Shown one piece after another: positions 49,161 through 59,803 of a stretch of DNA of 64,000 nucleotides (its first letter is position 1; each line of letters opens with the position of its first letter). A program made the position numbers and the translations under genes. A model generated the notes under the pieces. The model saw only the letters and a program-made list of their open reading frames with translations, did not search any database and was not told the origin of the DNA. Source of the stretch: Diploptera punctata (Eukaryota > Arthropoda > Insecta > Blattodea > Blaberidae); the NCBI GenBank assembly GCA_030220185.1, contig JASPKZ010007250.1, forward strand, positions 2,507,501 through 2,571,500. Reading direction: 5' to 3'.

Positions 49161-50271
49161 TAAAACAGAAATTTGCGAGATAATGATTGGCAGGACTGTG
49201 CAGCACAGAAAAAATAACCATAAAAGGGCCTCTGCTTAATAAACCGGCATGATAGTGTTGAAATTGTAATGACAAATGCTGCTAAAATAAGACTATATAT
49301 ACGCATAATCTCATTTCTGAAATGATAAAAAAAATACAAGCTATATTTTGTTGTCGAACATATAAAACAAAAAAAAGCTAGTAAAAAGGAACAAATTAAA
49401 ATCGCTAGTACGTGTTGACGCATCAAACTGTCATCCAAAAACAAGATCACGATAGTTTACACGATAACATGCGTGGATATCAAACAAAAAAATCGACAAT
49501 GTTTCTGCATTGTAAATTAGAGCATTTAAATATAAACAACAGCCAAATTCTTTTTTTATTATCATTCAAATATGAATCAGTGCAGCTAAAACCTTTCCTC
49601 AAATCATGTTAATTATGATCCAACATGCCAAGTTGAAATTAAACAGTATATTTATCACGATGTATAGTTCGTTTTGTTAAAACCATAAGCTCTTTGCGTT
49701 TGTGTTTCGATTATCCTGAACGCATTAAAACTATATACTGTTTTTGTTTGTTTCGTGTTTATTTTTTTGCACTCTCAATTTTACTAAAAGGCATCATAAT
49801 ATCTAGTTTTGTTGTTGTTCTGGAGCTTTGTTTCAAATGTGCATTTTTTTAAGTTGAACTCTATTCCATTCTAGTTTAATACATAGCTGGAAAAACCCCG
49901 CTGGGTGCCTCTTTGTTATACCCGAAAAAATACAAAAGTAAATATGCATACATATTCCATATAAATGTTCGGATTGGTTTGTCTGAATTAACACAATGAT
50001 ATGGAACTCAGAAATGTTATTATGTTCTATTTCTATTGCAGCTGTTGTTCACACTCCACTGTGTACATGATGCGAAATGAAAACTTAGCTTGAAATAGTT
50101 CACATTCGTTTATAGCGTTTTCAGGTAATATAGTGTGTTCCCCAAATTGCGATTGAATGGTAAAATGGACACATATATGCACTTTATTAGTTATCTTCAA
50201 AAGACGATGTCACACGAAAGACCATGAGAGGGAGTAAAATTCCATTACTATGTTGGGTGGGTAGGCCTACC
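49161..50271. other. Unassigned AT-rich sequence
   Basis: Over 1 kb with no recognised gene or repeat; it may be unique genomic DNA. Confidence 0.5.
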
Positions 50272-50393
50272 GGTACCATACTGGGCGAAATTCCATGAGA
50301 AAACTTATTCCCCTTTAAGGAATCGAACAGTGCAAGTCACATAGCTCTGCACCAGGGCATGGTGCCTTAAATCACTCGGCTGCAGCAGTGGAC
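50272..50393 (-). mobile_element. SINE-4, 5' part
   Basis: The minus strand reads GCCGAGTGATTTAAGGCACC, GGTGCAGAGCTATGTGACTT, then a box B-like string and TTCTCATGGAATTTCGCCCA, as in 44989-45110. The 3' two thirds are missing. Confidence 0.75.
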
Positions 50394-50401
50394 ACAGGAT
50401 A

Positions 50402-50832
50402 TATATATATCATCATCAACATCATGAACAAATTCGTTTTAGGCCATGTGGCCTGTACGGTAAACCTAGCGAAGATGGTCTTGATCTTTCCACCGATGTT
50501 TTGGTCTTCCTTGGTCCCTATATCCAGTTGGAGTATATTGGAATGCCAATTTTGGAAGTCTATTTCTTGCCATTCTTCTCAGATGATTTTTCCATTCTTG
50601 TTGGTATCTTTGTATATCTTCATTTAAACTTGTTACCCCAAGTTTTTCTCTGATAATAGTGTTCCTTTGGTGATCCAGTCTATTAACTCCTAACAATGAT
50701 CGTAAGAAGCGCATTTGGCTTACTTGAAGTTTATGAGAGTTTCTTTTATTTAAAAGCCCTACCACTAGTCTTGCTCTGTGGATGGCTGGTAACCAACCCA
50801 GGGGACTTCCTACTACTCGAAGAAACTTAAGC
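50402..50832 (-). mobile_element. LINE-E copy (C-terminal RT, 3' end)
   Basis: The minus-strand frame at 50466-50834 reads NKRNSHKLQVSQMRFLRSLL, KNHLRRMARNRLPKLAFQY and GRPKHRWKDQDHLR. By eye only about 8 differences separate it from 46615-46960 over ~345 bp. The 5' 75 bp (LKFLRVVGSPLGWLPAIHRA) are not LINE-E and may mark the truncation or a foreign joint. The 3' end is (GAT)n-like. Confidence 0.9.
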
Positions 50833-50864
50833 AAAGATTGGAATATATATATATATATATAAAC

Positions 50865-51805
50865 ACTTAATAGCAGCTATAAAAGAGTTTGTACTGGAAC
50901 ACAAATTTTGTTATAAAAACTAGAAATGAAGTAAGTAAAAATAAAATTCATACTAATCAAGGAGTTAAACAAGCTAATCAAGGAGTTAAACAAGGATGCA
51001 GTATCTCTCCAGTTTTATTTAACCTATACATCAATGATATAATAAAAAAATGGAACGAAGAAACAAATAAAGGAATAAAATTAGATAAAACACACTACTT
51101 GAAAACATTATTATACGCTGATGACCAGGTAATAATTGCAAATACAGAAGACGAACTTCAAAGGAATATTTTTAAACTACATAATATATGTCAAGTCAAT
51201 ATAATCTCAAAATATCCATAGAAAAAAACTAAGGTAATGACATTCCAAGGGAAAAATCAAATCAGATCCAAAATAGTAATAGGAAACAAAATCATAGAAC
51301 AGGTGAACCGTCTCAATTATCTAGGATGTGACATTTCATTTAATTATGATAATGATATAAATAATAAAATAGCAAAATTCCAGGGAATATGTGGTACGAT
51401 AAAACGAATACTAAATAACACAACAAGAGAGACCCAATTGAAATTTTATAAAATGTTGGCAGTACCGGTACTGCTCTATGGTTCAGAAGCCTGGATACAT
51501 AAAAAACAAGATCTAAGTAGGATAGCGGCGGCAGAAATGAAATTTTTTTGAGATCTGTTAAAGGGTGCACTAAGGGGGACAGAATCAAGAACGCAGAAAT
51601 AAGACAGGAACTTGAAATATTTGCAATAACTGATAAAATGGATACATATAGACAAAAATGGAAGCAACACATAGACAGAATGAATGGAGATAGATATCCA
51701 AAACAAATAGCAAAATACAAACCTAAAGGCACCCGAGATGTGGGCAGACCTAGAAAGAGATGGGCTGAAGTCGGAACGGATCAACAGACCTAATCCATGA
51801 AGGAA
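50865..51805 (+). mobile_element. LINE-D copy with RT motifs B and C
   Basis: The most complete RT piece in the window. QGVKQGCSISPVLFNLYIND is RT motif B and LLYADDQVIIANTEDELQRN is motif C with YADD. Then come KIIEQVNRLNYLGCDISF, TQLKFYKMLAVPVLLYGSEA and AAEMKFF, and after a shift RSVKGCTKGDRIKNAEI, WKQHIDRMNGDRYPKQI and DVGRPRKRWAEVGTD. Disruptions: a duplicated NQGVKQ unit (51 to 53 kb style decay not needed to explain it), a stop near 51219 and a shift near 51550. It ends in (GATGAT)n then (TA)n. The 5' half with the endonuclease is missing. Confidence 0.9.
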
Positions 51806-51816
51806 GATGATAATGA

Positions 51817-51857
<41 letters not shown>
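51806..51857. repeat. (GAT)n(TA)n microsatellite
   Basis: LINE-D tail repeats merging into TA. Confidence 0.9.
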
Positions 51858-51859
<2 letters not shown>

Positions 51860-52295
51860 CCATTGACACTATCGATCCTATAGGTTCATGACCACGCGGA
51901 CATAAGCTCCCCATACATCCCTATCCTAAGATGTTTTACAATCATTCCGTGTATAATCTACATCCTTCAAATCATGGTTATTGATATTTTCCCACATGAC
52001 CGTTTTCCCTCCGGTTCTTCTACAATTAGTCTCCATGCTTTTCTTTCATTGCCCGTTCGTGCCACATGTCCCACCCATCGCAGTCTACGAGATTTCACTA
52101 TTCTTATTGTATCTGATTTTCTAAAAATATCATGTAGATCACTGTTAGGTAGTCTTCTCCATTTGTCTGTCCATCTCTCTTTGGTCCAGAAAATGTCCTA
52201 ACAACTTTGTTCTCAAATAGGCCTTCTCGTAATCTTTCTTCCTCCCTTAAAGTAAGAGTGAATATTTCGCAACCATATTGTAATGTTGTACCGTA
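51858..52295 (-). mobile_element. LINE-A copy (C-terminal region, 3' end)
   Basis: CCATTGACACTATCGATCCT, ACCACGCGGACATAAGC, CATCGCAGTCTACGAGATTT and TCCCTTAAAGTAAGAG follow the family. The minus-strand frames are short and broken. Confidence 0.8.
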
Positions 52296-52410
52296 AACAA
52301 TACCCACATGAGCATTTCAAAAAAAGAAATGTAAACAGTGCATATATAAGCATAAATCTGTCATAAACTCAATATAAATATAGGACCTAATTAACAAAAA
52401 GAAAAAAGTC
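52296..52410. other. Short unassigned spacer
   Basis: It contains the left copy of the SINE-3 target-site duplication (AATTAACAAAA, 52389-52399). Confidence 0.5.
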
Positions 52411-52815
52411 AGCCGCGGCGGACTACTGGTTATGCTCCTTGCTTCTGGTCCCGAGGGTCGCGTGTTCAAACCCGGCCGAGGTTGATGGATTTTTTAGGAT
52501 GGAAAAATACAAGGAGCAAGTCCTCCGGGATGGACTTTAAGCCGTGGGTCCCGAGTCTGAAGATTTTCAGGCTCATAAAAGATCCTTAAGCCTGAATAAA
52601 AAGCCTTTAAGCAAAATTTACCGAATTTTCCTGTCATAGTAGTAGCTTGTGTTTCTAGCTGTTATTATGTGGCGGAACGCTGACTCCAGGCCACTCAATG
52701 ACATCTATCCGAAAACAAGTGTAACTAAATTAGTATGGTTGAATTTCTCTCTCTTTCTCTCTCTCTGTAGGGGGAGAGCGCCTAAGTATCGTTGAAAGAA
52801 ACAAGGGTTACAAGA
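52411..52815 (+). mobile_element. SINE-3 copy with probable 11-bp TSD
   Basis: Plus-strand copy: GCGGCGGACTACTGGTTATG (box A), GTGTTCAAACCCGGCC (box B), the body to GGGGGAGAGCGCCTAAG. AATTAACAAAA at 52389-52399 and 52818-52828; ~11 extra bases separate the left copy from the head. The 3' region contains an extra (CT)n string. Confidence 0.88.
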
Positions 52816-52904
52816 AGAATTAACAAAATACACGTTAAACCTTCAAAATAGGCCAAAACAGACAATATAGAATTTAGTTATCTAATTTGTGTATGCGTTA
52901 AACA

Positions 52905-53262
52905 AGACTATAGGACCTAAGAGAGATGAACATACGGGTGAATGGAGAATACTACATAACAGTGAACTACATGGTCTTTATAGGAAGCCAGATATAATAA
53001 GAACAGTTTAAGTCTCGTAGAATGCTATGGCACGAATGGGGAATGAAATACGTGCATGGAAACTTCTTGTAGGAAAACCAGAGGGAAAACACCCAGTTTG
53101 TAGAACAAGAATGACATGGGAGAATAACATTAACTATGATTTGTGGGAAGTAGATTATACAGGGAATAATAGGAAAACATCAGCACAGGATAGGGATGTA
53201 TGGAGAGCTTATGCCCGTGCGGCCATGAATCTACGGGTTCGATAGTGCTAGTGAGCAATTAA
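52905..53262 (+). mobile_element. LINE-A tail, copy 1 of a close pair
   Basis: AGAGATGAACATACGGGTGA, NEIRAWKLLVGKPEGKHPV and AQDRDVWRAYARAAMNLRVR, then a stop. A ~15-bp deletion removes part of the RWAGHVARM block. Confidence 0.85.
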
Positions 53263-53329
53263 GAGAAAGTAGGCCTAAGTTAAAAAAGTTTATCCACTGA
53301 AAGCCTATGAATCCATTCAAGGGAGTAAA

Positions 53330-53355
53330 AAAAAAAGAGAGAGAGAGAGAGAGAG
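53330..53355. repeat. (GA)n microsatellite
   Basis: A GA run between the two LINE-A tails. Confidence 0.9.
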
Positions 53356-53356
53356 C

Positions 53357-53645
53357 GAAATTTTTGGACCAATGAGAGATGAACAGACAGATGAATGGAG
53401 AAGACTACGAAACAATGAAGTACCTGGTATTTATAGGAAGCCAGATATAATGAGAACAGTTAAGTCTCGTGGACTGCGATGGGCGGGACATGCTGCGCGT
53501 ATGGGGATTGAAAGACGTGCAGGGAATGATTGGAAAACATTAGCTCAGGATAGGGATGTATGGAGAGCTTATGTCCGCGCGGCCATGATCCTACGGGTTC
53601 GATAGTGCCAGTAAGTAAGTAAGAGAGAGAGAGAGAGAGAGAGAG
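53357..53645 (+). mobile_element. LINE-A tail, copy 2 with internal deletion
   Basis: RDEQTDEWRRLRNNEVPGIY, LRWAGHAARMGIERRAGNDW and AQDRDVWRAYVRAAMILRVR, in one open frame at 53372-53605. The segment between RRA and GNDW (about 45 codons, including GRPRMRW) is cleanly lost in frame. A (GA)n tail ends at 53645. Confidence 0.87.
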
Positions 53646-54197
53646 AAAAAATTGAGAATTCTTAACATTAACAATAATAATACATGGGTCATGGTTTAGC
53701 GCTTACATCCATAACAAACTTATTTTTTTAACTGAGTATTTTTCATGCTCAATAATTAAAAAAAAACTTTTATAGCTTCACGTAATTTTCTCGCCAGATT
53801 TAAATTGTAGTGTGAAAAGAGGTTAGCGTGCAAGAGATTTCCAGTAAAATGTTATTTGAGTCATTTCGGAAACATAGCGTTCTTCAGCCACGTCGTACAT
53901 TACGTAACAACCTCATTTGTTTATGCAAAATAATTTATGAATATTGAAAACCAATTTTATCTGCAGGAAACTTATATCCATCAAGAGGCAAGCCCTCGAA
54001 ACATGACAAGTACCAAATACTCCCTGTTTTCGAGCTGACATTAAAATCCAGGTCAAAACAAGTGTATGTAAAATATATTTAACTTGTGATTCAAAGATAA
54101 ACATCTGCGCTTGTCATGTTATCCCTCTGGTAAAAATCGAGATCAGGTTTCAGTGGTATCGACAGTATCAAGTGCATCCTATTTAATGGGTGTTTTC
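53646..54197. other. Unassigned sequence
   Basis: No gene or repeat is recognised. Confidence 0.5.
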
Positions 54198-54331
54198 AAT
54201 TATAGCTCCGGACCAAGCTCCGTGTGTCTGAAAGGAATTTGCTGACTCAGCTGTTAGTACTATGAGAAGCAGAGACGTGTACCTTCTCCACTCCCCCCGC
54301 AAACACACAGAGCTTGGTCCCGAGCTGTAAC
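54198..54331. mobile_element. Short inverted-repeat element (~134 bp)
   Basis: TTATAGCTCCGGACCAAGCT with CCGTGTGT at the left is matched by the complement of ACACACAGAGCTTGGTCCCG with AGCTGTAAC at the right. Arms are about 30 bp with a few mismatches. No coding capacity. Target-site duplication uncertain. Confidence 0.6.
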
Positions 54332-54463
54332 TAACTATGCAGAATACCTTTTTATGTAGGGTATGTATATATATTTTTTTAAGAATTTGAGTATTTTCTT
54401 CAAATCGAAAGTACTTAATGGCTACACTGTTAAGATTAGAATTTATTTTACTTAGTATTTTAA

Positions 54464-55025
54464 GGTGAGACGGTAGGCCCTATCCCATCAATGTTTAAAC
54501 ATGTGCATTTGATACCCATTTTCTCAAGAACTACTGGATGGATTGTAATGAAATTTTTACAGCATATTAAATGAGGCTTGTAAAGACCACTGAACCTCAG
54601 TCAAACTTGTATCTAAATATCGATGTCCTATATATATATTTTTTTGCCGCTAGTCTCATTTTTTATTTAAAAAATACTTCTAAAAATCATAAGTGAAAAT
54701 CTATACAAGAGATGATTGTGATTGTGGTTCCATAGCTTTAGTACAACCAGGTTTACTGCCAGTAAAAATGTCATGTAAATATCTCTAATATGTCCTGAAA
54801 TAATGGGGCAAATGTTTGAAAATTTTCACTTTCGAGAAAATAAGGTTTAAATTATAATGATATTACAGATTGACAGCTGTCAATTGTTTAAAAAAATTAA
54901 CGCACTTATAATAGGCATCCAGCAAGTATAATATACAGAAATATTCAGAAAAGAACAGACTATCTAATTATGAAGAAAACCAAAAATTGATTTTTTTTCT
55001 TCAAATTTTGGCTTACCGTTTTACC
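54464..55025. mobile_element. MITE with TTAA at both ends
   Basis: GGTGAGACGGTAGGCC at the left and the complement of GGCTTACCGTTTTACC at the right form 16-bp imperfect terminal inverted repeats. TTAA stands at 54460-54463 and 55026-55029, as expected for piggyBac-type insertion. The 562-bp interior is AT-rich and non-coding. Confidence 0.65.
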
Positions 55026-55299
55026 TTAAGTAAAAAAATAAACTTTTTTAGATCGTGTTCCGCTTATAAACAGTATTAAAAAAATAGAAAAAATAGTTAT
55101 AATTTGAAAACTATGTATCCAAATTGGCAAAAGATGGCAGTATTTGAAGGAGTAGATTGGAACTTTATAATTAATTACTGTTATTTGTAGAAGCGGCGTG
55201 CACGCGGAGATTGTATTAAGAAAAATTCTTATCATATCTTTCGTGTTGGGGAAAAGCGTCACGACGGGACACCACAGCTGAAAGCCTTTTTTGTGTTGA

Positions 55300-55432
55300 T
55301 ATTAACTGACTGGAACTATCCAACCCGTAGATCCATGTACGCGCGGACATAAGCTCTCCATATATGTCTATACTGGGCTAATATTTTCCAGTCATCCCCT
55401 GTATAATCTACTTCCCTCAAATCATGTATGTA
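55300..55432 (-). mobile_element. LINE-A 3' end scrap
   Basis: ACTGACTGGAACTATCCAAC, CGCGCGGACATAAGCTCTCC and CCTGTATAATCTACTTCCC match the LINE-A 3' end. About 130 bp remain. Confidence 0.75.
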
Positions 55433-57051
55433 ATTAAGGAATCGAAAACTGTAAACAAAGAGAGACGCGGTCAACACTTTAATGCAAGATTTAATTTCTG
55501 TGTTTAATGTTTTTATATGTTTTAATGTTATTGTAATAAGCCAAAAGTTTTGAACGAAATAAAGACTACACGTTCACGTGAAATCCGCTGAATATGACAA
55601 GCAGTGCTCCAGATAGTATTCTTAGAATTTATTAATCTTATGTCTGAAATGTTTAGATCAGGAAGGACATTTCTAACATCAACCTTAAAAAGTTAGTAAA
55701 ATATTTCGTTTCCATTTCAGTTTATCCTATTTTTTATTTTAGTGAAATATTGTGTTCATATTTTGAGCTACTTCCTTCCGCAAACTCTTGAACCAGGCTC
55801 ACCGTACGGCCTCTTCCTGCCTGGTAACCGTTCTTTACAGAGTACGTTGAATGTGCGTTGGCGCCTTCTAGGCAGTTCTCTGTATTTGCGGCGTTCCTCC
55901 ATGGATAGGCCTAACAGTAACAGTGTTTCTAATTTTTTTCACATGTAACCGACTAAATATGTGTTTTGGGTAACTGGATTTACCTTGTGTATTAAAATCA
56001 CTTAAATCACTTTAAATTTGATATTAACATTATTATTGCTAGTTTATGTCTGTTTACATGAAATGAGTTGCCTCTTATACTACGTTACTTCGTGTACTCC
56101 TTTACTGTTGAAATTACTTCCCTCTATATCATAGGTTCATTATGTTACTACATTTGTTTTTGGACCCTGAAAGCTAGGCTTATATTTCTATCATAATATA
56201 TCACGGAAATTTTGGCCAATACCCCCATAGATTCAACATCAGAGAGAATACAAGTTGTAATTGTGATGGTAGCAGCCAAAATGATGAATATATTATCGTT
56301 GTTTGCCCTTTAGTCTGGAATGAAATTTCGAAACCACCTTCTTCTAAATAACACCGCCTGTTTCAGTGTACCATACATTACGGAAGTGCTTTTAACAGAA
56401 AAGAACTACAAACTTTTTAATGTCTTTATAAATAAGGTTAATAAAAAACTTCAGTTTTAAATAAAATTATATAATGTATCACAACTTTGACACAAACTAT
56501 AACGCTAATATACATTATGTGAAACAGTGTTTATAAATTTCGGATAATAAATAATAATATAATATAATATAGAACCATATCGTAGCTAAAACGACCAAAG
56601 ACGACAAATCAGAATATAGATATAAACATAGGCTATATAAAACAATAAGAATTAATGTAAACATGTATCATCCATATATTATTTTGTCAATTGTTAAATA
56701 AACTATTTTAAAACGCTGATCTCTTGAGTCATACTAAGATAGTTAACGTAGGTAATAAGGAAGCAGATAACCTTGACGGCACCTACTATTTTTAGAGCTC
56801 CTACTTTTCATAGTAGTCATAAAGAATTCCTAACCTCAAATAACTTGATGCAGATTCAGTAACCTTCCTTCACAGTACACTCCCATATGAATCATTAAGC
56901 CCATAAAGCCTCGGAAACCATTCCTATTTTAATTTAATTCCGTCAGTCCCATTAAGATTCATCTTAAAATCTCGCTATCTATTAAATATAATATCGGCAA
57001 GCTACCCTAAATTTTAAAGCCTGTAGCAAGAATTAATAAATTAATAGACTC
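55433..57051. other. Least repetitive AT-rich stretch, part 1
   Basis: I recognise no TE here. A 68-codon frame at 55742-55948 (+) lies in a slightly GC-richer patch but has no known motif. Confidence 0.45.
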
Positions 57052-57164
57052 TAAGGGTCGGTTTCACCAACAGAGGTAACTATATTACGCCAGTTTAAGC
57101 TATGTATTATATATGGGGAAAACTGGCGTAATACAGTTACCTCTGTTGGTGAAACTGACCCTTA
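57052..57164. mobile_element. Foldback MITE (~109 bp) with TA at both ends
   Basis: AGGGTCGGTTTCACCAACAG to CCAGTTT (57054-57096) is repeated inverted at 57119-57162, with few changes over ~44 bp. TA lies directly outside both ends (57052-57053 and 57163-57164), consistent with a Tc1/mariner-type target duplication. It has a 22-bp loop and no coding capacity. Confidence 0.75.
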
Positions 57165-58696
57165 ATACTAAAATATAATTAATACGATTGATAGTAATAA
57201 CTGGAAGGCGCACAAACGTCCATATGAGTCTATTACCAACGTAGGAATCCCAAACGAATGGTACATACCCCTCTAAGTTATAATGAATAACATGTGCATT
57301 TGGAGCGGGGAAGGTGACTTTATGGGAGGAGTCATCGCCTTTACAAGGCAAGAACACGTGACAAAACTCTCTCACATACTCTCACACTCACACGTTTTAC
57401 AAGAAACAAGACCTTCAGCAACCGTTCGCGACCTTTAGTAAATTTTAAAATCTTAAGTATTTTAAAATCCAAGATAATTAGTAACTCGGAATTTTAAGTG
57501 ATATTAACTACACGTGGACTTAAATAAACTCACCAACTCCACTCCGAATATTAGTGAGATATAAAAGATTGTAATTCTCTGCACATTAATAGTGCAAAAT
57601 TATTCAATAAACTGGAGAAATAAGTTTAAATTTATTTATAATTACATAAATAATATAAACATCCCTGAGTTATATTTTAACCTGAGCGAACCGGCACAAG
57701 CCCTACTTCGAAATCAAGCCCTATCCATAAAAAATGACAAAAATCATCTCTGAATTCATTAATCTTTCCATATAATTGTTAACCTAAAAGTAGGTTGAAA
57801 CATAGCATACGTTGGAAAGTTTACCAAACAAATAGTAAACCATTAAGAATTAAAATATCATTATTACAAAATACAGTAAATTATCAAATTAAGGAGCAAT
57901 TCAAACTATAACTAAGTAAAAATTGTATATCCAACCTTTGGTGAGTGATCACAGTTGGTACATCTTTACGAGAAGCAAATTCCCAGCATCCGAGAATGAT
58001 GCGACTTACCTGAAAAATAAAGCAGTTTACATAAATAATGGTAATTAAGCAATTGTATTCAATCAAAAGAAAAGTATTTCAAACAAAATGCAGCAATTAC
58101 AGAATACATTAACTTACGTATTTCTTGATTCTGTAAAATAAAAACACTAATTTACAGAACACTTTTTCTGAAGTATATTGTTGTTTTTAAATATCAGAGA
58201 AAAATTAAGATTAGTTATTTATTCAGAGGAAACAAAAATAATGAAGAGAAAAAACAATTCTTAAACGTAGAAAAGATCGTGAATATTCAGAGAGTAGTGA
58301 TACCACAGATGGTTTGTGCAGATAGACACAACGGAAAAGTGCGGCATACAAGGAAGTGGGGAGAGGAAACCGGCATAAAAATAACATTAAGAAATGAGAA
58401 ACAAAGTCAAAGCTGATGCGAAGATACGATAAAACAATTTTGTATAAATATGATGAACGAACGAAGTAAATTTATTAGAACTTCGGAGTAAACACAGAAC
58501 TCAAATATAAAGCAGAGATCCTCTAACATATTTGATAAGATGTATCAAGTTAATTTCAAAAATCGACGCAATTTATCGCGTTTTCTCACAAGTCATATCG
58601 GTTTTTAATGTAATGTTGTGGGTCTGGTGGGATTTTGAAGTTGTGAATCACTGCGAGTTTGTTACCACCGGACGTGTAGTTCACGCAGACCTACTT
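57165..58696. other. Least repetitive AT-rich stretch, part 2
   Basis: No TE is recognised. On the minus strand near 57884-58012, a pyrimidine-rich TTTATTTTTCAG is followed by an open frame (SRIILGCWEFASRKDVPTVI). This could be an exon, but it could equally be chance. The 91-codon minus frame at 57100-57375 overlaps the MITE. Confidence 0.35.
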
Positions 58697-58707
58697 TCTT
58701 AACAAAT

Positions 58708-59036
58708 CCATACACAGTAATTCTGCCCTAGGGCAGGTCTTTCACTGCAATCATAGTATTTTCATGCTATGCTTTGCAGCTTTACTAGGGAATTGTAGGT
58801 GTGGTAACTTCCTGTTGCTTTCCACACTGGAGAAGGATGATGATTATAGTGATAAGGGTGATGATGATGGCCGGATTATTTTTGGGACCGTTGGGCCCTA
58901 AGCTTCCTGACATTTGTCTTATAGGTGAGGAAAAACCCTGAAAAACCTCAACCAGGAGCCTGTACCGACCGGGAATCGAACCCGGGCCCGCTGCGTGACA
59001 AGGCAGCACGCTACTTCGAGACCACAGCGGTGGACA
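58708..59036 (-). mobile_element. SINE-1, full length, 11-bp TSD
   Basis: A complete minus-strand copy. TCTTAACAAAT at 58697-58707 and 59037-59047. Confidence 0.93.
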
Positions 59037-59094
59037 TCTTAACAAATAGAACCTGATAAATCAATCGCCCTCGCTAAAATAAAGTCAACTACTT

Positions 59095-59170
59095 GAAGTT
59101 TTCTTAAACAGAACTTTATTCTAGTCGAGGACGACTGATTTATCAGATACATTTTTTATATTTTTAACAT
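59095..59170 (+). repeat. GAGGACGACTGA repeat, copy 2
   Basis: GAAGTTTTCTTAAACAGAAC and AGTCGAGGACGACTGATTTA match 31080-31160. Confidence 0.6.
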
Positions 59171-59257
59171 TTTACCCACCATATAGTACTAATTTTGAGC
59201 CTACAGATTGACTTCTGTTTCGATCCATGCCCAATTTCTTGTATAATATTTTTAAAA

Positions 59258-59418
59258 ATGTCCACCGCTGTGGTCTCGAGGCAGCGGGCTGCCCTGTAAC
59301 GGTAGGGACAAGTTTCCTGGGTGAGGTTTTTTCGAGGTTTTTCCTCACCTGTAAGACAAATGTCAGGACACTTTAAGGTCCAAACGGTCCCAGAACATCA
59401 TCTGGCCATCATCATCAT
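59258..59418 (+). mobile_element. SINE-1, truncated, head partly deleted
   Basis: GTCCACCGCTGTGGTCTCGA is present, but the box B part is deleted (TGTAACGGTAGGGACAAG). The body to CATCTGGCCATC remains. Confidence 0.85.
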
Positions 59419-59504
59419 GAGTATTATATACACCTCATTAGATTAAGTTTAGGCTTAAGGCCTCTCCTGGTCCATCATTACCCATCATATCATTGGGGCA
59501 GCGT

Positions 59505-59590
59505 AACCCCGCCTTCCTGGCGTCCCAACCTCAGAAGTGGGTAACAATACGCCAATGCTAGGAGAGAATACCTGAAATGTCGAATGACAA
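59505..59590 (+). repeat. Dispersed repeat shared with 14700-14810
   Basis: TCCCAACCTCAGAAGTGGGT and ATACGCCAATGCTAGGAGAG. As at 14690, it lies just downstream of a 3'-truncated SINE-1, which hints at a larger shared unit. Confidence 0.5.
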
Positions 59591-59803
59591 ACAGCTGAAA
59601 TTGAACAAAAAAATAACGTTTTAGCTGTGGAAAGGGTATCAACGAATTCTCGGCATCAAAATTAGAGATTAGTATCGAGCCAGGGTAACAAACATCGCTG
59701 AAACACAACTCAAGACCATGTAATCCGATGGAGTCTACTTTCTAAAGTATTTCAACATTTTGTCAGAAAAAAAAATCCAAACATAATTTTGTTTAAACAT
59801 ATA

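Noticed and set aside
57100..57375. 91-codon minus-strand frame as a gene
   Set aside because: Its 3' third runs through the foldback MITE at 57052-57164, and no domain is recognised.
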